35,864 nt of DNA from Falsigemmobacter faecalis (GTDB lineage Bacteria; Pseudomonadota; Alphaproteobacteria; Rhodobacterales; Rhodobacteraceae), in assembly GCF_003863335.1 (NCBI RefSeq), contig NZ_RRAZ01000035.1, positions 1-35,864 on the forward strand. Direction: 5' to 3'. Below the pieces are notes generated by a model. That model saw only the letters and a list, made by a program, of their open reading frames with translations, searched no databases and had not been told where the DNA came from. Below, piece by piece: positions 25,448 through 35,610 of the stretch (its first letter is position 1; the number at the start of each line of letters is the position of its first letter). Position numbers and translations under genes: made by a program.

Positions 25448-26488
25448 ATGCTGAATTCGCTGCGCCTTGCGATGTTTCGCAGCCACCGCGCTTTGCGGCT
25501 GGAGTTTGATGGCCGTCCGGTGGCCATCCGCGGCCCGAACGGGGCCGGAAAAACCAATATTCTTGAGGCGATCTCGCTGCTTTCACCAGGACGCGGGCTT
25601 CGTGGCGCGCTTTCTGGTGAGATCGCGCAGCGCAGCGGCGCGGGCGGCTGGAAGGTTGCGGCGGAAATTGCCGGGCATGAGGTGGAGACCTGGGGCGAGG
25701 GCGCGGGGCGGCTGGTGCGGCTGGATGGGAAATCTGCCACCCAGGCTGCGCTGGGCGCGCTGGTGCCGATGGTCTGGCTGGTGCCTGCGATGGACCGGCT
25801 GTGGATTGAAGCGCCGGAGGGGCGGCGGCGGTTTCTGGACCGGCTGACGCTTTCGTTTGAGCCGGGGCATGCGGCGGCCTCGCTGACTTATGAGCGGGCG
25901 ATGCGGGAGAGAAACCGGCTGTTGCGCGATGGGGTCAGGGATCCGGGCTGGTATGGCGTGATTGAGGCGCGGATGGCGGAGGCGGGGGCGCGGCTCCATC
26001 AGCACCGCAGCGCCACCGTGGCGCGGCTGGTCGCGGCGCAGATCGAGGGGGCCTTTCCGGCCGCGGATCTGAGCCTTGATCCGGGGCCGGGGACTGAGGA
26101 TCTGGCGGCGGCGCTGGCGGCGGGGCGGGCGCGGGATCTGGCGGCGGGGCGCAGCCTCTCGGGGCCGCATCGCGCGGATCTGGGGGCGTGCTGGCGGGCC
26201 AAGGAGATGCCGGCGGCCATGTGCTCAACCGGGGAGCAGAAACTGCTGCTGATCGGGCTTGTGCTGGCCAATGCGCGGGCAGTTGCGGAGCTGCGCGGTC
26301 GGGCGCCGGTGCTTTTGCTGGATGAGGTGGCGGCGCATCTTGATCCGGATCGGCGGGCTGCGCTTTATGATGCGCTGAGTGCGGCGGGGGCGCAGGCCTT
26401 TCTGACCGGGACAGAGGATGCCCTGTTTGAGGGCTTCGGAGAGCGGGCGCAGGTGCTGCGTCTCGATGGCAATGGCGCGGTGATCTGA
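25448..26488 (+). CDS. recF: DNA replication and repair protein RecF
   Basis: A 346-residue SMC-like ATPase that helps load RecA at single-strand gaps. Walker A GPNGAGKT is at residues 29-36, the ABC-type signature STGEQKLLLIGLVLANA near 260, and Walker B VLLLDEVAAHLD near 288. It is slightly shorter than the 360-370 residues common elsewhere, but all motifs are present. The GGAG before the ATG at 25448 is usable. Gene order dnaN-recF-x-gyrB is the usual replication cluster apart from the exporter gene that follows. Confidence 0.95.
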   Translation: MLNSLRLAMFRSHRALRLEFDGRPVAIRGPNGAGKTNILEAISLLSPGRGLRGALSGEIAQRSGAGGWKVAAEIAGHEVETWGEGAGRLVRLDGKSATQAALGALVPMVWLVPAMDRLWIEAPEGRRRFLDRLTLSFEPGHAAASLTYERAMRERNRLLRDGVRDPGWYGVIEARMAEAGARLHQHRSATVARLVAAQIEGAFPAADLSLDPGPGTEDLAAALAAGRARDLAAGRSLSGPHRADLGACWRAKEMPAAMCSTGEQKLLLIGLVLANARAVAELRGRAPVLLLDEVAAHLDPDRRAALYDALSAAGAQAFLTGTEDALFEGFGERAQVLRLDGNGAVI

Positions 26489-26504
26489 TGCGCCGGGGGA
26501 TAAG

Positions 26505-27125
26505 ATGAGCCTTACGCTGCAGCAGTTGGGATTTTTCGCGCTGGCCATGGCCGGGCTTTGGGCGGTGCCGGGGCCGGTCTGGGTGGCGCTGGTGGCACGG
26601 GCGCTCTCGGGCGGGTTTCGCGGTGCGGTGCCGCTGGCGCTGGGTGTGGCGATCGGGGATCTGGGCTGGGTGCTGCTGGCGCTTCTGGGCATGGCCTGGG
26701 TGTTGTCGGTTTATGGCGATCTGCTGGGGGTGCTGCGCTGGCTGGCGGCGCTGGTCTTTCTGGTCATGGGGGTGCTTTTGCTGCGCTCAAAGGCGGCGGC
26801 GCCGGGGGCGGACAGCCGGCTGACGCGGCCGGGGTTCTGGCCCGGGCTGGCTGTGGGGCTGGCGGCGGTGATCGGCAACCCCAAGGCGATCCTGTTTTAC
26901 ATGGGCTTTTTGCCGGGGTTCTTTGATCTGGGCGCGCTGACCGGCGCGGATATCCTTGCGATCCTTGTTGTGGCGGCGGCGGTTCCGATGATCGGCAATC
27001 TGGCTTTGATCTTCGGGCTGGAGAAGGCGCGGGCGCTTTTGCAAAGCGAGCGTGCGCGGCTGCGGCTGAACCGGGGCTCGGGGGCGCTGCTGATCCTTGT
27101 GGGCCTGGCCATTCCCTTTGTCTGA
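26505..27125 (+). CDS. LysE/RhtB-family exporter
   Basis: A 206-residue membrane protein with about six hydrophobic helices and the family start (AVPGPVWVALVARALSGGFRGAVPLALGVAIGD), followed by GNPKAILFYMGFLPGF in the middle. The family exports amino acids such as homoserine, threonine or lysine; the substrate here is unknown. It begins 17 bases after recF and lies before gyrB, an insertion into the recF-gyrB order. Confidence 0.88.
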   Translation: MSLTLQQLGFFALAMAGLWAVPGPVWVALVARALSGGFRGAVPLALGVAIGDLGWVLLALLGMAWVLSVYGDLLGVLRWLAALVFLVMGVLLLRSKAAAPGADSRLTRPGFWPGLAVGLAAVIGNPKAILFYMGFLPGFFDLGALTGADILAILVVAAAVPMIGNLALIFGLEKARALLQSERARLRLNRGSGALLILVGLAIPFV

Positions 27126-27156
27126 AAGGGGGATTTCCGCGAAAAGACAGGTCTGA

Positions 27157-29661
<2,505 letters not shown>

Positions 29662-29666
29662 GGGCT

Positions 29667-29729
29667 TGTAGGACTGCGCATAATGCTTCGTTTGCGCATA
29701 AGTTTTCGCTCGAAGCGCATAAGATTGCG
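29667..29729 (+). repeat. Transposon end with three TnsB-site-like repeats
   Basis: TGTAGGACT is followed by three 15-bp direct repeats: GCGCATAATGCTTCG (29676-29690), GCGCATAAGTTTTCG (29694-29708) and GCGCATAAGATTGCG (29715-29729). The first repeat starts 9 bases after the first base of TGT, exactly as the first ACAATAAAG site does in the right end of Tn7. These should be TnsB-binding sites. Confidence 0.7.
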
Positions 29730-29750
29730 CGTTTGAAGAACAAAGACCGA

Positions 29751-29782
29751 AAAGCCGCCCTGAAACTTCAGGGCGGCTTTTT
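29751..29782 (+). terminator. Terminator after gyrB, inside the element end
   Basis: Perfect 14-bp arms AAAGCCGCCCTGAA and TTCAGGGCGGCTTT with an AC centre, then a T run. It serves gyrB transcripts. It lies internal to the end repeats, as the hairpin terminator of the Tn7 right end does. Confidence 0.92.
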
Positions 29783-29811
29783 GCTGAGCCGGTAAGGTTA
29801 GGGACGGTACT

Positions 29812-29845
29812 GAGCGCCAGCCTACGTAGACGGAGGCTGGCGCTC
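29812..29845. repeat. Perfect 12-bp inverted repeat
   Basis: Arms GAGCGCCAGCCT (29812-29823) and AGGCTGGCGCTC (29834-29845) enclose ACGTAGACGG. There is no T run. Two smaller self-complementary stretches follow to about 29875 (GCAC...GTGC and AGCCAGGCT). The whole may be a structured RNA or a protein-binding site; its role is unknown. Confidence 0.6.
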
Positions 29846-30081
29846 TCGCACTGCGGGTGCGTAGCCAGGCTCAGCTGTTAAGCCCACTGATCTATGCCAT
29901 ATGAGCGCCTCTACTGCATGTCCTGGCACGATCCGCCCAACCGAAGTCGCGTCATATGGCTAAATTCACGAAAAAGTGATCATTGGAGATTGGTCACCTT
30001 CGACCGAAATGTTTTGTACAAGATCAATTAAGTCATTGAATCTGGATTGAATTGTAAATTCAAAAAAAATCACGTTTTAAC

Positions 30082-30097
30082 ATTCTGCATGCAGAAT
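30082..30097. promoter_or_regulatory. Palindrome upstream of tnsA, possible operator
   Basis: ATTCTGCATGCAGAAT is a perfect 16-bp palindrome. With one bulged C it extends by TTTTAA on the left and TTAAAA on the right. It is centred about 138 bp before tnsA within very A+T-rich DNA (about 29960-30180). Such a site could bind a dimeric regulator or TnsAB. No clear -35/-10 pair could be fixed. Confidence 0.45.
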
Positions 30098-30227
30098 TTA
30101 AAAACCTTCCGTGAATTTTGAATCAAACCAAATTTTCCTTTTGCGTGAATCCGCAATCGATTCAAACCTAAGCGCGGTTTTGATTTATTGCCCTTGAGGT
30201 GGTCGTAAAAGAGATTAAGTAGCCCGC

Positions 30228-30935
30228 ATGAAAAGACATCTTAATGCGTCGCCGGTGGCGCGGTCTGTTTATGACCGCGGCATGAAGAAGAAATTGACCG
30301 TCGTTTCCGGGCGGGGAGTGCACGGATACTGCGCGACCGAGAGTAATCTTGAAGCAGCCGCGATTGCGGTATTTAGCCTTGATCCGGATGTAATCCGTAT
30401 CGAACCCCAGCCTTGCGTTTTCGATATGGTGTCTCTGTCCGAATACGAAAATCACGAAGCCTATCATGCCGCTACAAGAGACAGGCAACTGGCGAAACGC
30501 TACACTCCGGATTTTCGCCTGTCTTTTGAAGGCGGTGACCAAGTTTTGGTGGAAATCAAACACAGTCGCCTCATTACTAAAGACGCGTCAATTCTGAGCT
30601 ACCCTGAAAGATTGGCGGGCTTGGGTATTAAGCTTTGTATTTTCTCCGAGGAAGATATTAATCCTGATTTGTCCTATAATGCAAAGCTTCTGAGAAGTGT
30701 CGCAAGGTATAAAAACAATTTTATACCATTTAATAATGCCCCACTTAATTTGCGGACTGGGTCAGCGCTATTCTCAGAATATTGCGACGCAGGTTATTCG
30801 AGTGGAGAAGTCTTTTCATGGATTGTCTCAGGTGATCTCAAGATAAATCTGAGCAAAGCGCGGATTGGTCGTTGCTCTAATCTTTGCCCCTCATTTGGAA
30901 ATAAAGATCATCTGAGGGTGCTTCGCTATGATTGA
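30228..30935 (+). CDS. tnsA: Tn7-like transposase endonuclease subunit TnsA
   Basis: A 235-residue protein of the TnsA family, which cuts the 5' ends of the element so that it moves by cut-and-paste together with TnsB. The start MKRHLNASPVARSV is typical. The restriction-endonuclease-like core shows ESNLEAAAI (Glu42 candidate), YTPDFRL (Asp95) and VEIKHS (Glu109, Lys111). The C-terminal half should contact TnsC. The ribosome-binding site is weak; an ATG at 30282 would also leave the core intact. The stop overlaps tnsB by 8 bases. It is more A+T-rich than the host genes. The active residues look complete, so replicative-only transposition is not expected. Confidence 0.88.
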   Translation: MKRHLNASPVARSVYDRGMKKKLTVVSGRGVHGYCATESNLEAAAIAVFSLDPDVIRIEPQPCVFDMVSLSEYENHEAYHAATRDRQLAKRYTPDFRLSFEGGDQVLVEIKHSRLITKDASILSYPERLAGLGIKLCIFSEEDINPDLSYNAKLLRSVARYKNNFIPFNNAPLNLRTGSALFSEYCDAGYSSGEVFSWIVSGDLKINLSKARIGRCSNLCPSFGNKDHLRVLRYD

Positions 30936-32892
30936 TGTTGTTTCGAATTATATCGGGAGGCAATTAGTATATGATGGCGTCATTTTTACCGTAACCGCAC
31001 GAACGCAGGACGAGAGTGGATTCATAATTCAAGACGTTGAAGGAAACGGCGCACAAATCTCTAACGAAGAACTGCACGTCCTGCTTGCTCAGGCACAGTC
31101 CGACATATCGCGAAGCCGCCAGTATTTTCAGACTAAAGCGGGACAGCAGGACCAGGAGGTCCGCCTTCAAATCCTGCGTGCGGAGGCCGAACTCAATGCG
31201 CAGGGTTATCTGTCTTGGACGCAACGACATGCCCTGCTGATCGAAAAGTTCCAAGGCTTGAGGGACCGACTCGGCCGCCCAATATCAGTGCCTTCTGTTC
31301 GAGCACTTCAATCGTGGAAAGGTGCTTTTCGTGCAGGCGGGCGTCAAGCTCTTGCTGATGCGCGTCGGCGCTCTGGCAACCGTACTCGACGGCATGATCC
31401 GATATTCGAAGCGATTGTAATCCAGCAGCTGGAGGAACGCTTTGTGAACTCTGATCGCGTGACGGCCAAGGAACTGCACCGGATCAGCTATGCACTTTAT
31501 CAAACTTGGGCCGAAGAGAACAAAGTCACAATGCAGGAATGTGGCGAACGTGTTGTGCGAAGTATTATTTCAAGCCTTCCACACCGTGACCTCATAAAAC
31601 GTCGTATTGGGTGCGATCAGGCCACGAAGGAACTCTTGCGGGCACGCCACTTCGAAATGGTTCAGGCGCCATTTGAACGCGTCGAGATCGATTCTACCCA
31701 GGCTGATATCTTCGTAGTCATCGACAGTGAGGGAAACGTCGCGCGCCCACATATCTGCGCAGCCATCGATTGCGCCACAGGCTTGATCGTAGGGATGTCC
31801 CTCAGCCTTACGCCACCTAATGCAGAACTGACCGCTCGAACGCTGAAGGAAATGATGGTCCCCCACGGCGACGCATTTTTTGATGCATTTGGTATCAGTA
31901 ACAGGCTTGAAGCAATCGGGCGCCCCCTGGTCACGATCTCCGACCAGGGCTCGGAAAATTCGGGCCCCCTCATCGAAAGCATTGTTGAGCACTGCCTTTA
32001 TGAGTTCCGCAAGAACATCCCCAAGAAGCCCGAGAAAAAGCCGTTTATCGAGCGTCTGTTCGGCGTGATGAACGAGTTCATCCACTCGCTGCCAGGCGCT
32101 ACCGAGACCCGTTTAATGAAGAACCGTACGCGGATCGAAAAGGCGACGGCAGAGGCCAGACTAACCTTTGAGCAATTTGAATCTAAGCTCCAGCGCTGGC
32201 GATATGATGTCTATGCGCAGATGCCGCGAAAGCGCGTTACGAGCCATCTGCGTACGAACGAGAGTCCAGCGGCAAGCTGGCGGCGATTGCTGAAAGAGTG
32301 CCTTGTTCCTGAACCGCCGAGCGAGAGCGAAATCCGGCAGATGTTCTTTGCGGGTAGAACCGAGCGCAAGTTGCAGCGGTACGGTGTAGAATATCAACGT
32401 ATTCAATATTTTGGCGAAGCTGGCCTGCTGCTGGACCAGTATGGTCCAGGTGCCAAGCTCGAAATCAGATACGACCCAACCGACATTAGGATGCTGCTTG
32501 CACGCCATCCGAACGACGATGACTGGGTAGAACTAACCGCGAAGGATCCTGATCTGCCTGCGATCAGCTTTGCAGAGCTGGAGCGTTTGCGCAAAACCCT
32601 TCCCGTCGATGAGATGGAAGCACAGGGGGCTCTGTCGGCACAAATTATTCTGAGAGAAATGACTAAAGACATGCACCGGCCGATGCGCGGCCAACGTACC
32701 AAAGCGCGGCGGGCCGCGCATGCCGCCCAAGACTTTCAACGCGATCAGGAAACAGCTCTTCGATCGAAGGCGTCGCCTCGTGGGGCGAATTCATCCAGAC
32801 AGCCGGAGACTGAAGTCGTTTCGTTGAACGAGCCAGTTTTTGTCGCGTCTCCGTCATCGCCGCCTCCAATTGAACGTAGGAGGAGGTCATAA
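30928..32892 (+). CDS. tnsB: Tn7-like DDE transposase TnsB
   Basis: A 654-residue retroviral-integrase-type transposase that cuts and joins the 3' ends. The N-terminal half (to about 240) should hold the helix-turn-helix domains that bind the end repeats. The rve core shows all three acids: Asp255 (VEIDSTQAD), Asp339 (TISDQGSEN) and Glu375 (KPFIERLFG). A Mu-type beta-barrel region and a basic tail (ERRRRS) follow; the tail is the usual TnsC contact. It overlaps tnsA by 8 bases and shares one base with the tnsC start (TAATG). AGGAGG near its end serves tnsC. No frameshift is seen. Confidence 0.93.
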   Translation: MIDVVSNYIGRQLVYDGVIFTVTARTQDESGFIIQDVEGNGAQISNEELHVLLAQAQSDISRSRQYFQTKAGQQDQEVRLQILRAEAELNAQGYLSWTQRHALLIEKFQGLRDRLGRPISVPSVRALQSWKGAFRAGGRQALADARRRSGNRTRRHDPIFEAIVIQQLEERFVNSDRVTAKELHRISYALYQTWAEENKVTMQECGERVVRSIISSLPHRDLIKRRIGCDQATKELLRARHFEMVQAPFERVEIDSTQADIFVVIDSEGNVARPHICAAIDCATGLIVGMSLSLTPPNAELTARTLKEMMVPHGDAFFDAFGISNRLEAIGRPLVTISDQGSENSGPLIESIVEHCLYEFRKNIPKKPEKKPFIERLFGVMNEFIHSLPGATETRLMKNRTRIEKATAEARLTFEQFESKLQRWRYDVYAQMPRKRVTSHLRTNESPAASWRRLLKECLVPEPPSESEIRQMFFAGRTERKLQRYGVEYQRIQYFGEAGLLLDQYGPGAKLEIRYDPTDIRMLLARHPNDDDWVELTAKDPDLPAISFAELERLRKTLPVDEMEAQGALSAQIILREMTKDMHRPMRGQRTKARRAAHAAQDFQRDQETALRSKASPRGANSSRQPETEVVSLNEPVFVASPSSPPPIERRRRS

Positions 32893-33872
32893 TGCCAATT
32901 CTTATGTCCGAAGCGCTGGATGTCCGGATCCGGCATCGCATCTACAGCGAAATCCTGATGGCTCTGCGTGATCAGTTGTCCCGCGCCGCCAACCTGAATG
33001 GAGCGATCATCCCTCTGCTGGGTCCCACTCGTGTTGGAAAGTCTGATTTGCTCTTGGACCTTGTGGACGAAGACACTGGTTTTGCGCCCAGAGCTTCCGC
33101 ATCGTTGCTCAGGCGTCAGCCCATCGTGCTGGGAGCAGTACCGCCCAAACCGAATGAACGGGAGCTGTATCGTGCAATGCTTCTGGCGATGGGCTTTGAC
33201 TGCGGCAAGAAGGAGCGCACCTCAATCGTGCGTGACCGTGTTATCGCTGCAATCAGTCGCGAAGGTGTCGCTGTGCTGGTGCTCGATGAATGCAATCATT
33301 GCGTTGAGCCAGGTGCAAACCTGTCGGCTCGTTCGGCAGCTGATCATTTTAAAACCATTGTAGATGCGACAGGTATTACCTTGGTTTTGGCTGGTCTTCC
33401 GAACTTTCAACGGATCGTGGATGGTAATGAGCAGTTCCGAGACAGGGCCATGCGCAGCCTGATTTTCGAGCCATATTCGTGGTCCTTGGAAAGGGATCGT
33501 GAGGGGTTTGTCGCGGCGATGAACGGCATCTTTGCGCTGTTGCGTGAAGCCTCCGTGGAAACGGACTTTGCGGATCAGGACATTGCGCGCCGGCTGTTCG
33601 CAGTCTGCGGTGGGCGCGTTGGCTTGGCGTTGCGTATCCTGAAAGCTGTGGGCGCAGGAAAGCCTGTCAGCAAACTGACCATGCAAGAGATCGCGGCTGC
33701 GGCGGCAGCCTGCTGTCAGGATCGCCATATGGTATCAGCTGCCTTTTCCTCCCCACCGCCAGGGGATGACGTGCTTTCACGATCTTACGTGAACGTCATG
33801 CAGGAAGCTGGTCTGTCGGTGCTTCCCAATAATGTTCATGAATATGCCGCCGTTCGCGGTCTGAGGGCGTGA
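32892..33872 (+). CDS. tnsC: Tn7-like AAA+ regulator TnsC
   Basis: A 326-residue AAA+ ATPase that links the target selector to the transposase and gives target immunity. Walker A GPTRVGKS is at 44-51, Walker B VLVLDEC at 128-134, with a sensor-like stretch TLVLAGLPN near 180. It is short compared with Tn7 TnsC (555 residues) and closer in size to TniB-type ATPases, so it lacks the long extra termini. The start at 32892 is fixed by AGGAGG. tniQ begins 1 base after its stop. Confidence 0.9.
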   Translation: MPILMSEALDVRIRHRIYSEILMALRDQLSRAANLNGAIIPLLGPTRVGKSDLLLDLVDEDTGFAPRASASLLRRQPIVLGAVPPKPNERELYRAMLLAMGFDCGKKERTSIVRDRVIAAISREGVAVLVLDECNHCVEPGANLSARSAADHFKTIVDATGITLVLAGLPNFQRIVDGNEQFRDRAMRSLIFEPYSWSLERDREGFVAAMNGIFALLREASVETDFADQDIARRLFAVCGGRVGLALRILKAVGAGKPVSKLTMQEIAAAAAACCQDRHMVSAAFSSPPPGDDVLSRSYVNVMQEAGLSVLPNNVHEYAAVRGLRA

Positions 33873-33873
33873 G

Positions 33874-35610
33874 ATGCAAGGGGCTAAGCCACACCCGAAT
33901 GAAAGTCTTAGCGGTTACTTGCGAAGGTGTGCTCACGACGAGCTCTACGAAACGGTAGCCCCCTTCTATGGAAGGTTGGAGGTCCGCTATGGACGCCCAC
34001 TTCTTGGTCAACTTGCCACGGTAGCGACAAAGCTGCAGCTGGAGGGCTCAGTGCTTGAGCAAATTACGCCTGTCAGCGGGGCTGAGAAGGGACAGTTTCC
34101 ACTTCAGTTTGAGCGGTCCTCTTGTGATCCGTTTTGCCCGTATTGCCTGCGAGAGAACGGGTTTTGGGACATCAGCTGGCGCCATTGCTATGTCAGCGCC
34201 TGCCCGCGTCACGGAGCGAGGTTGGTGGATCGATGTGGCAGGTGTGAAACCCAAATTACGCCAGCTACCGGCGGCTTTCTTGCTTGTGAATGCGGGGCTC
34301 CGTTCGCTGAGTTCCCGGCTTCTCAAGCATCTGAGGCCGAAGTGGCAATCTCGGCAAGGCTCATTGAAAGCCGCTGGGGAACGGACTCACAACCCCCAGC
34401 GAGCTTTGATCGCTTCATCCATTTCCTGCACGGGTCCGTACAGTCATCGCGGCTTGATAAGCCGGGGAAGGCCAGGCTGCCCCGAAGTGCAGAGGACGCG
34501 GCATCCGTCGCAAAGGCCGTATGGCCGATGCTGGAGAACCCGCAGGAAGCTTTCGCACAGCTCATTAGTGCGAAACTTCTTGAGAGTGCTGATAGAGATA
34601 TAACCCTGCCTATGAAACTTGGGGGGTGGTACCAGTCGCTATCAAGGTTTCGAGGGCCTTGGTACGACCCGTTCTGGGCTGTCGTACGCTCATTGGGTGC
34701 AGGGCAGAAAGAAGGCCCCTGCATTCAGGAGAATGATCGGCTTACCGCAAAGGAAGCGGCGGCAATCCTCGCCGTGAGAGCTGATCGAATTGTTGAGGCG
34801 GTACGCAGCGGTAAGATCGGGGGCGAGATCAAAGAATCTGCTCTCGGACATCGCCGAACTTGGGTTGATCGGGCTGAAAGTGAAAACATAGCAACCGAGA
34901 GCGCCCGATACTGGGAGGCCAAGACTGCAGCTGAATTTCTCGGGGTCTCGAAGAAGCAGTTTGCATTGTTGGGGGACGCAGGGTTCGTTGCCCCTGTTGA
35001 TCGCAACTCTTTGCCGCCTCTGACGGACGGCATTTTTAAAGCATCTGAGCTGCAGAGGCTGGCCGAAACTATCCGAGTAGGTGCGCGCAGCCCTGCTGGT
35101 GGCGGGACGACAATCCGATTTGCAGACATAAACCAACGCCGCACCAATGAACTTCAGGCTCTCAAGCGAGTGTTCAACGCAATCAAAGCTGGGAAGCTTC
35201 GGGCCGTTTCAGCAGCTTCTGATGATGCTTTGGGAGCTTTTTCTTTTTCTGAAGATGATCTTCGGGCGCTCATTGACAGCCCTGAGCAGAACAAATTTTA
35301 TACCGCGCTGCAGGTTTCTCAAATTTGCGGATGGAAGCACGAGTGCGTCACCCATTGGTGCCGTGAAGATCTTCTTGAAAGTCGAAAATCCAAAACCGGT
35401 GGTGCAGATAGTTATGAAATCAGCCCGGAGGCTCTGGCGGCCTTTCAATCGATGTATGTGGTGCTTTCTGATGTGGCGAAGCTGACAGGGACATCTTCCC
35501 GCAGACTTATCTCTGTATGCGATGCAAGGGGCGTAAAGGCGTTCGCGAAAAGGTGTGGAGGGGCAACTTCCCGTTGCTACTTGGTAAAAGCGGCTGATTT
35601 ATTTGGCTGA
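33874..35610 (+). CDS. tniQ: TniQ/TnsD-like target-site selector
   Basis: A 578-residue protein with the TniQ N-terminal domain (PHPNESLSGYLRRCAHDE, about 6-23). A cysteine/histidine set follows (CPYC 88-91, WRHC 102-105, CPRH 110-113, CGRC 121-124, CEC 138-140) that should bind zinc. The C-terminal 300 residues hold at least three, perhaps four, excisionase/MerR-like helix-turn-helix segments: LTAKEAAAILAVRADRI (290-306), EAKTAAEFLGVSKKQFALL (348-366), TALQVSQICGWKHECVTHWC (477-496) and LSDVAKLTGTSSRRLISVC (531-549). Such size and layout fit a TnsD-type protein that reads one fixed attachment site. The neighbouring gyrB end is the obvious candidate. Confidence 0.88.
   Translation: MQGAKPHPNESLSGYLRRCAHDELYETVAPFYGRLEVRYGRPLLGQLATVATKLQLEGSVLEQITPVSGAEKGQFPLQFERSSCDPFCPYCLRENGFWDISWRHCYVSACPRHGARLVDRCGRCETQITPATGGFLACECGAPFAEFPASQASEAEVAISARLIESRWGTDSQPPASFDRFIHFLHGSVQSSRLDKPGKARLPRSAEDAASVAKAVWPMLENPQEAFAQLISAKLLESADRDITLPMKLGGWYQSLSRFRGPWYDPFWAVVRSLGAGQKEGPCIQENDRLTAKEAAAILAVRADRIVEAVRSGKIGGEIKESALGHRRTWVDRAESENIATESARYWEAKTAAEFLGVSKKQFALLGDAGFVAPVDRNSLPPLTDGIFKASELQRLAETIRVGARSPAGGGTTIRFADINQRRTNELQALKRVFNAIKAGKLRAVSAASDDALGAFSFSEDDLRALIDSPEQNKFYTALQVSQICGWKHECVTHWCREDLLESRKSKTGGADSYEISPEALAAFQSMYVVLSDVAKLTGTSSRRLISVCDARGVKAFAKRCGGATSRCYLVKAADLFG

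Noticed and set aside
29664-29735. GCGCATAA repeats as a replication-origin iteron array
   Set aside because: Only three copies, no DnaA boxes nearby, and their position relative to TGT and the tns genes fits transposon end sites better.
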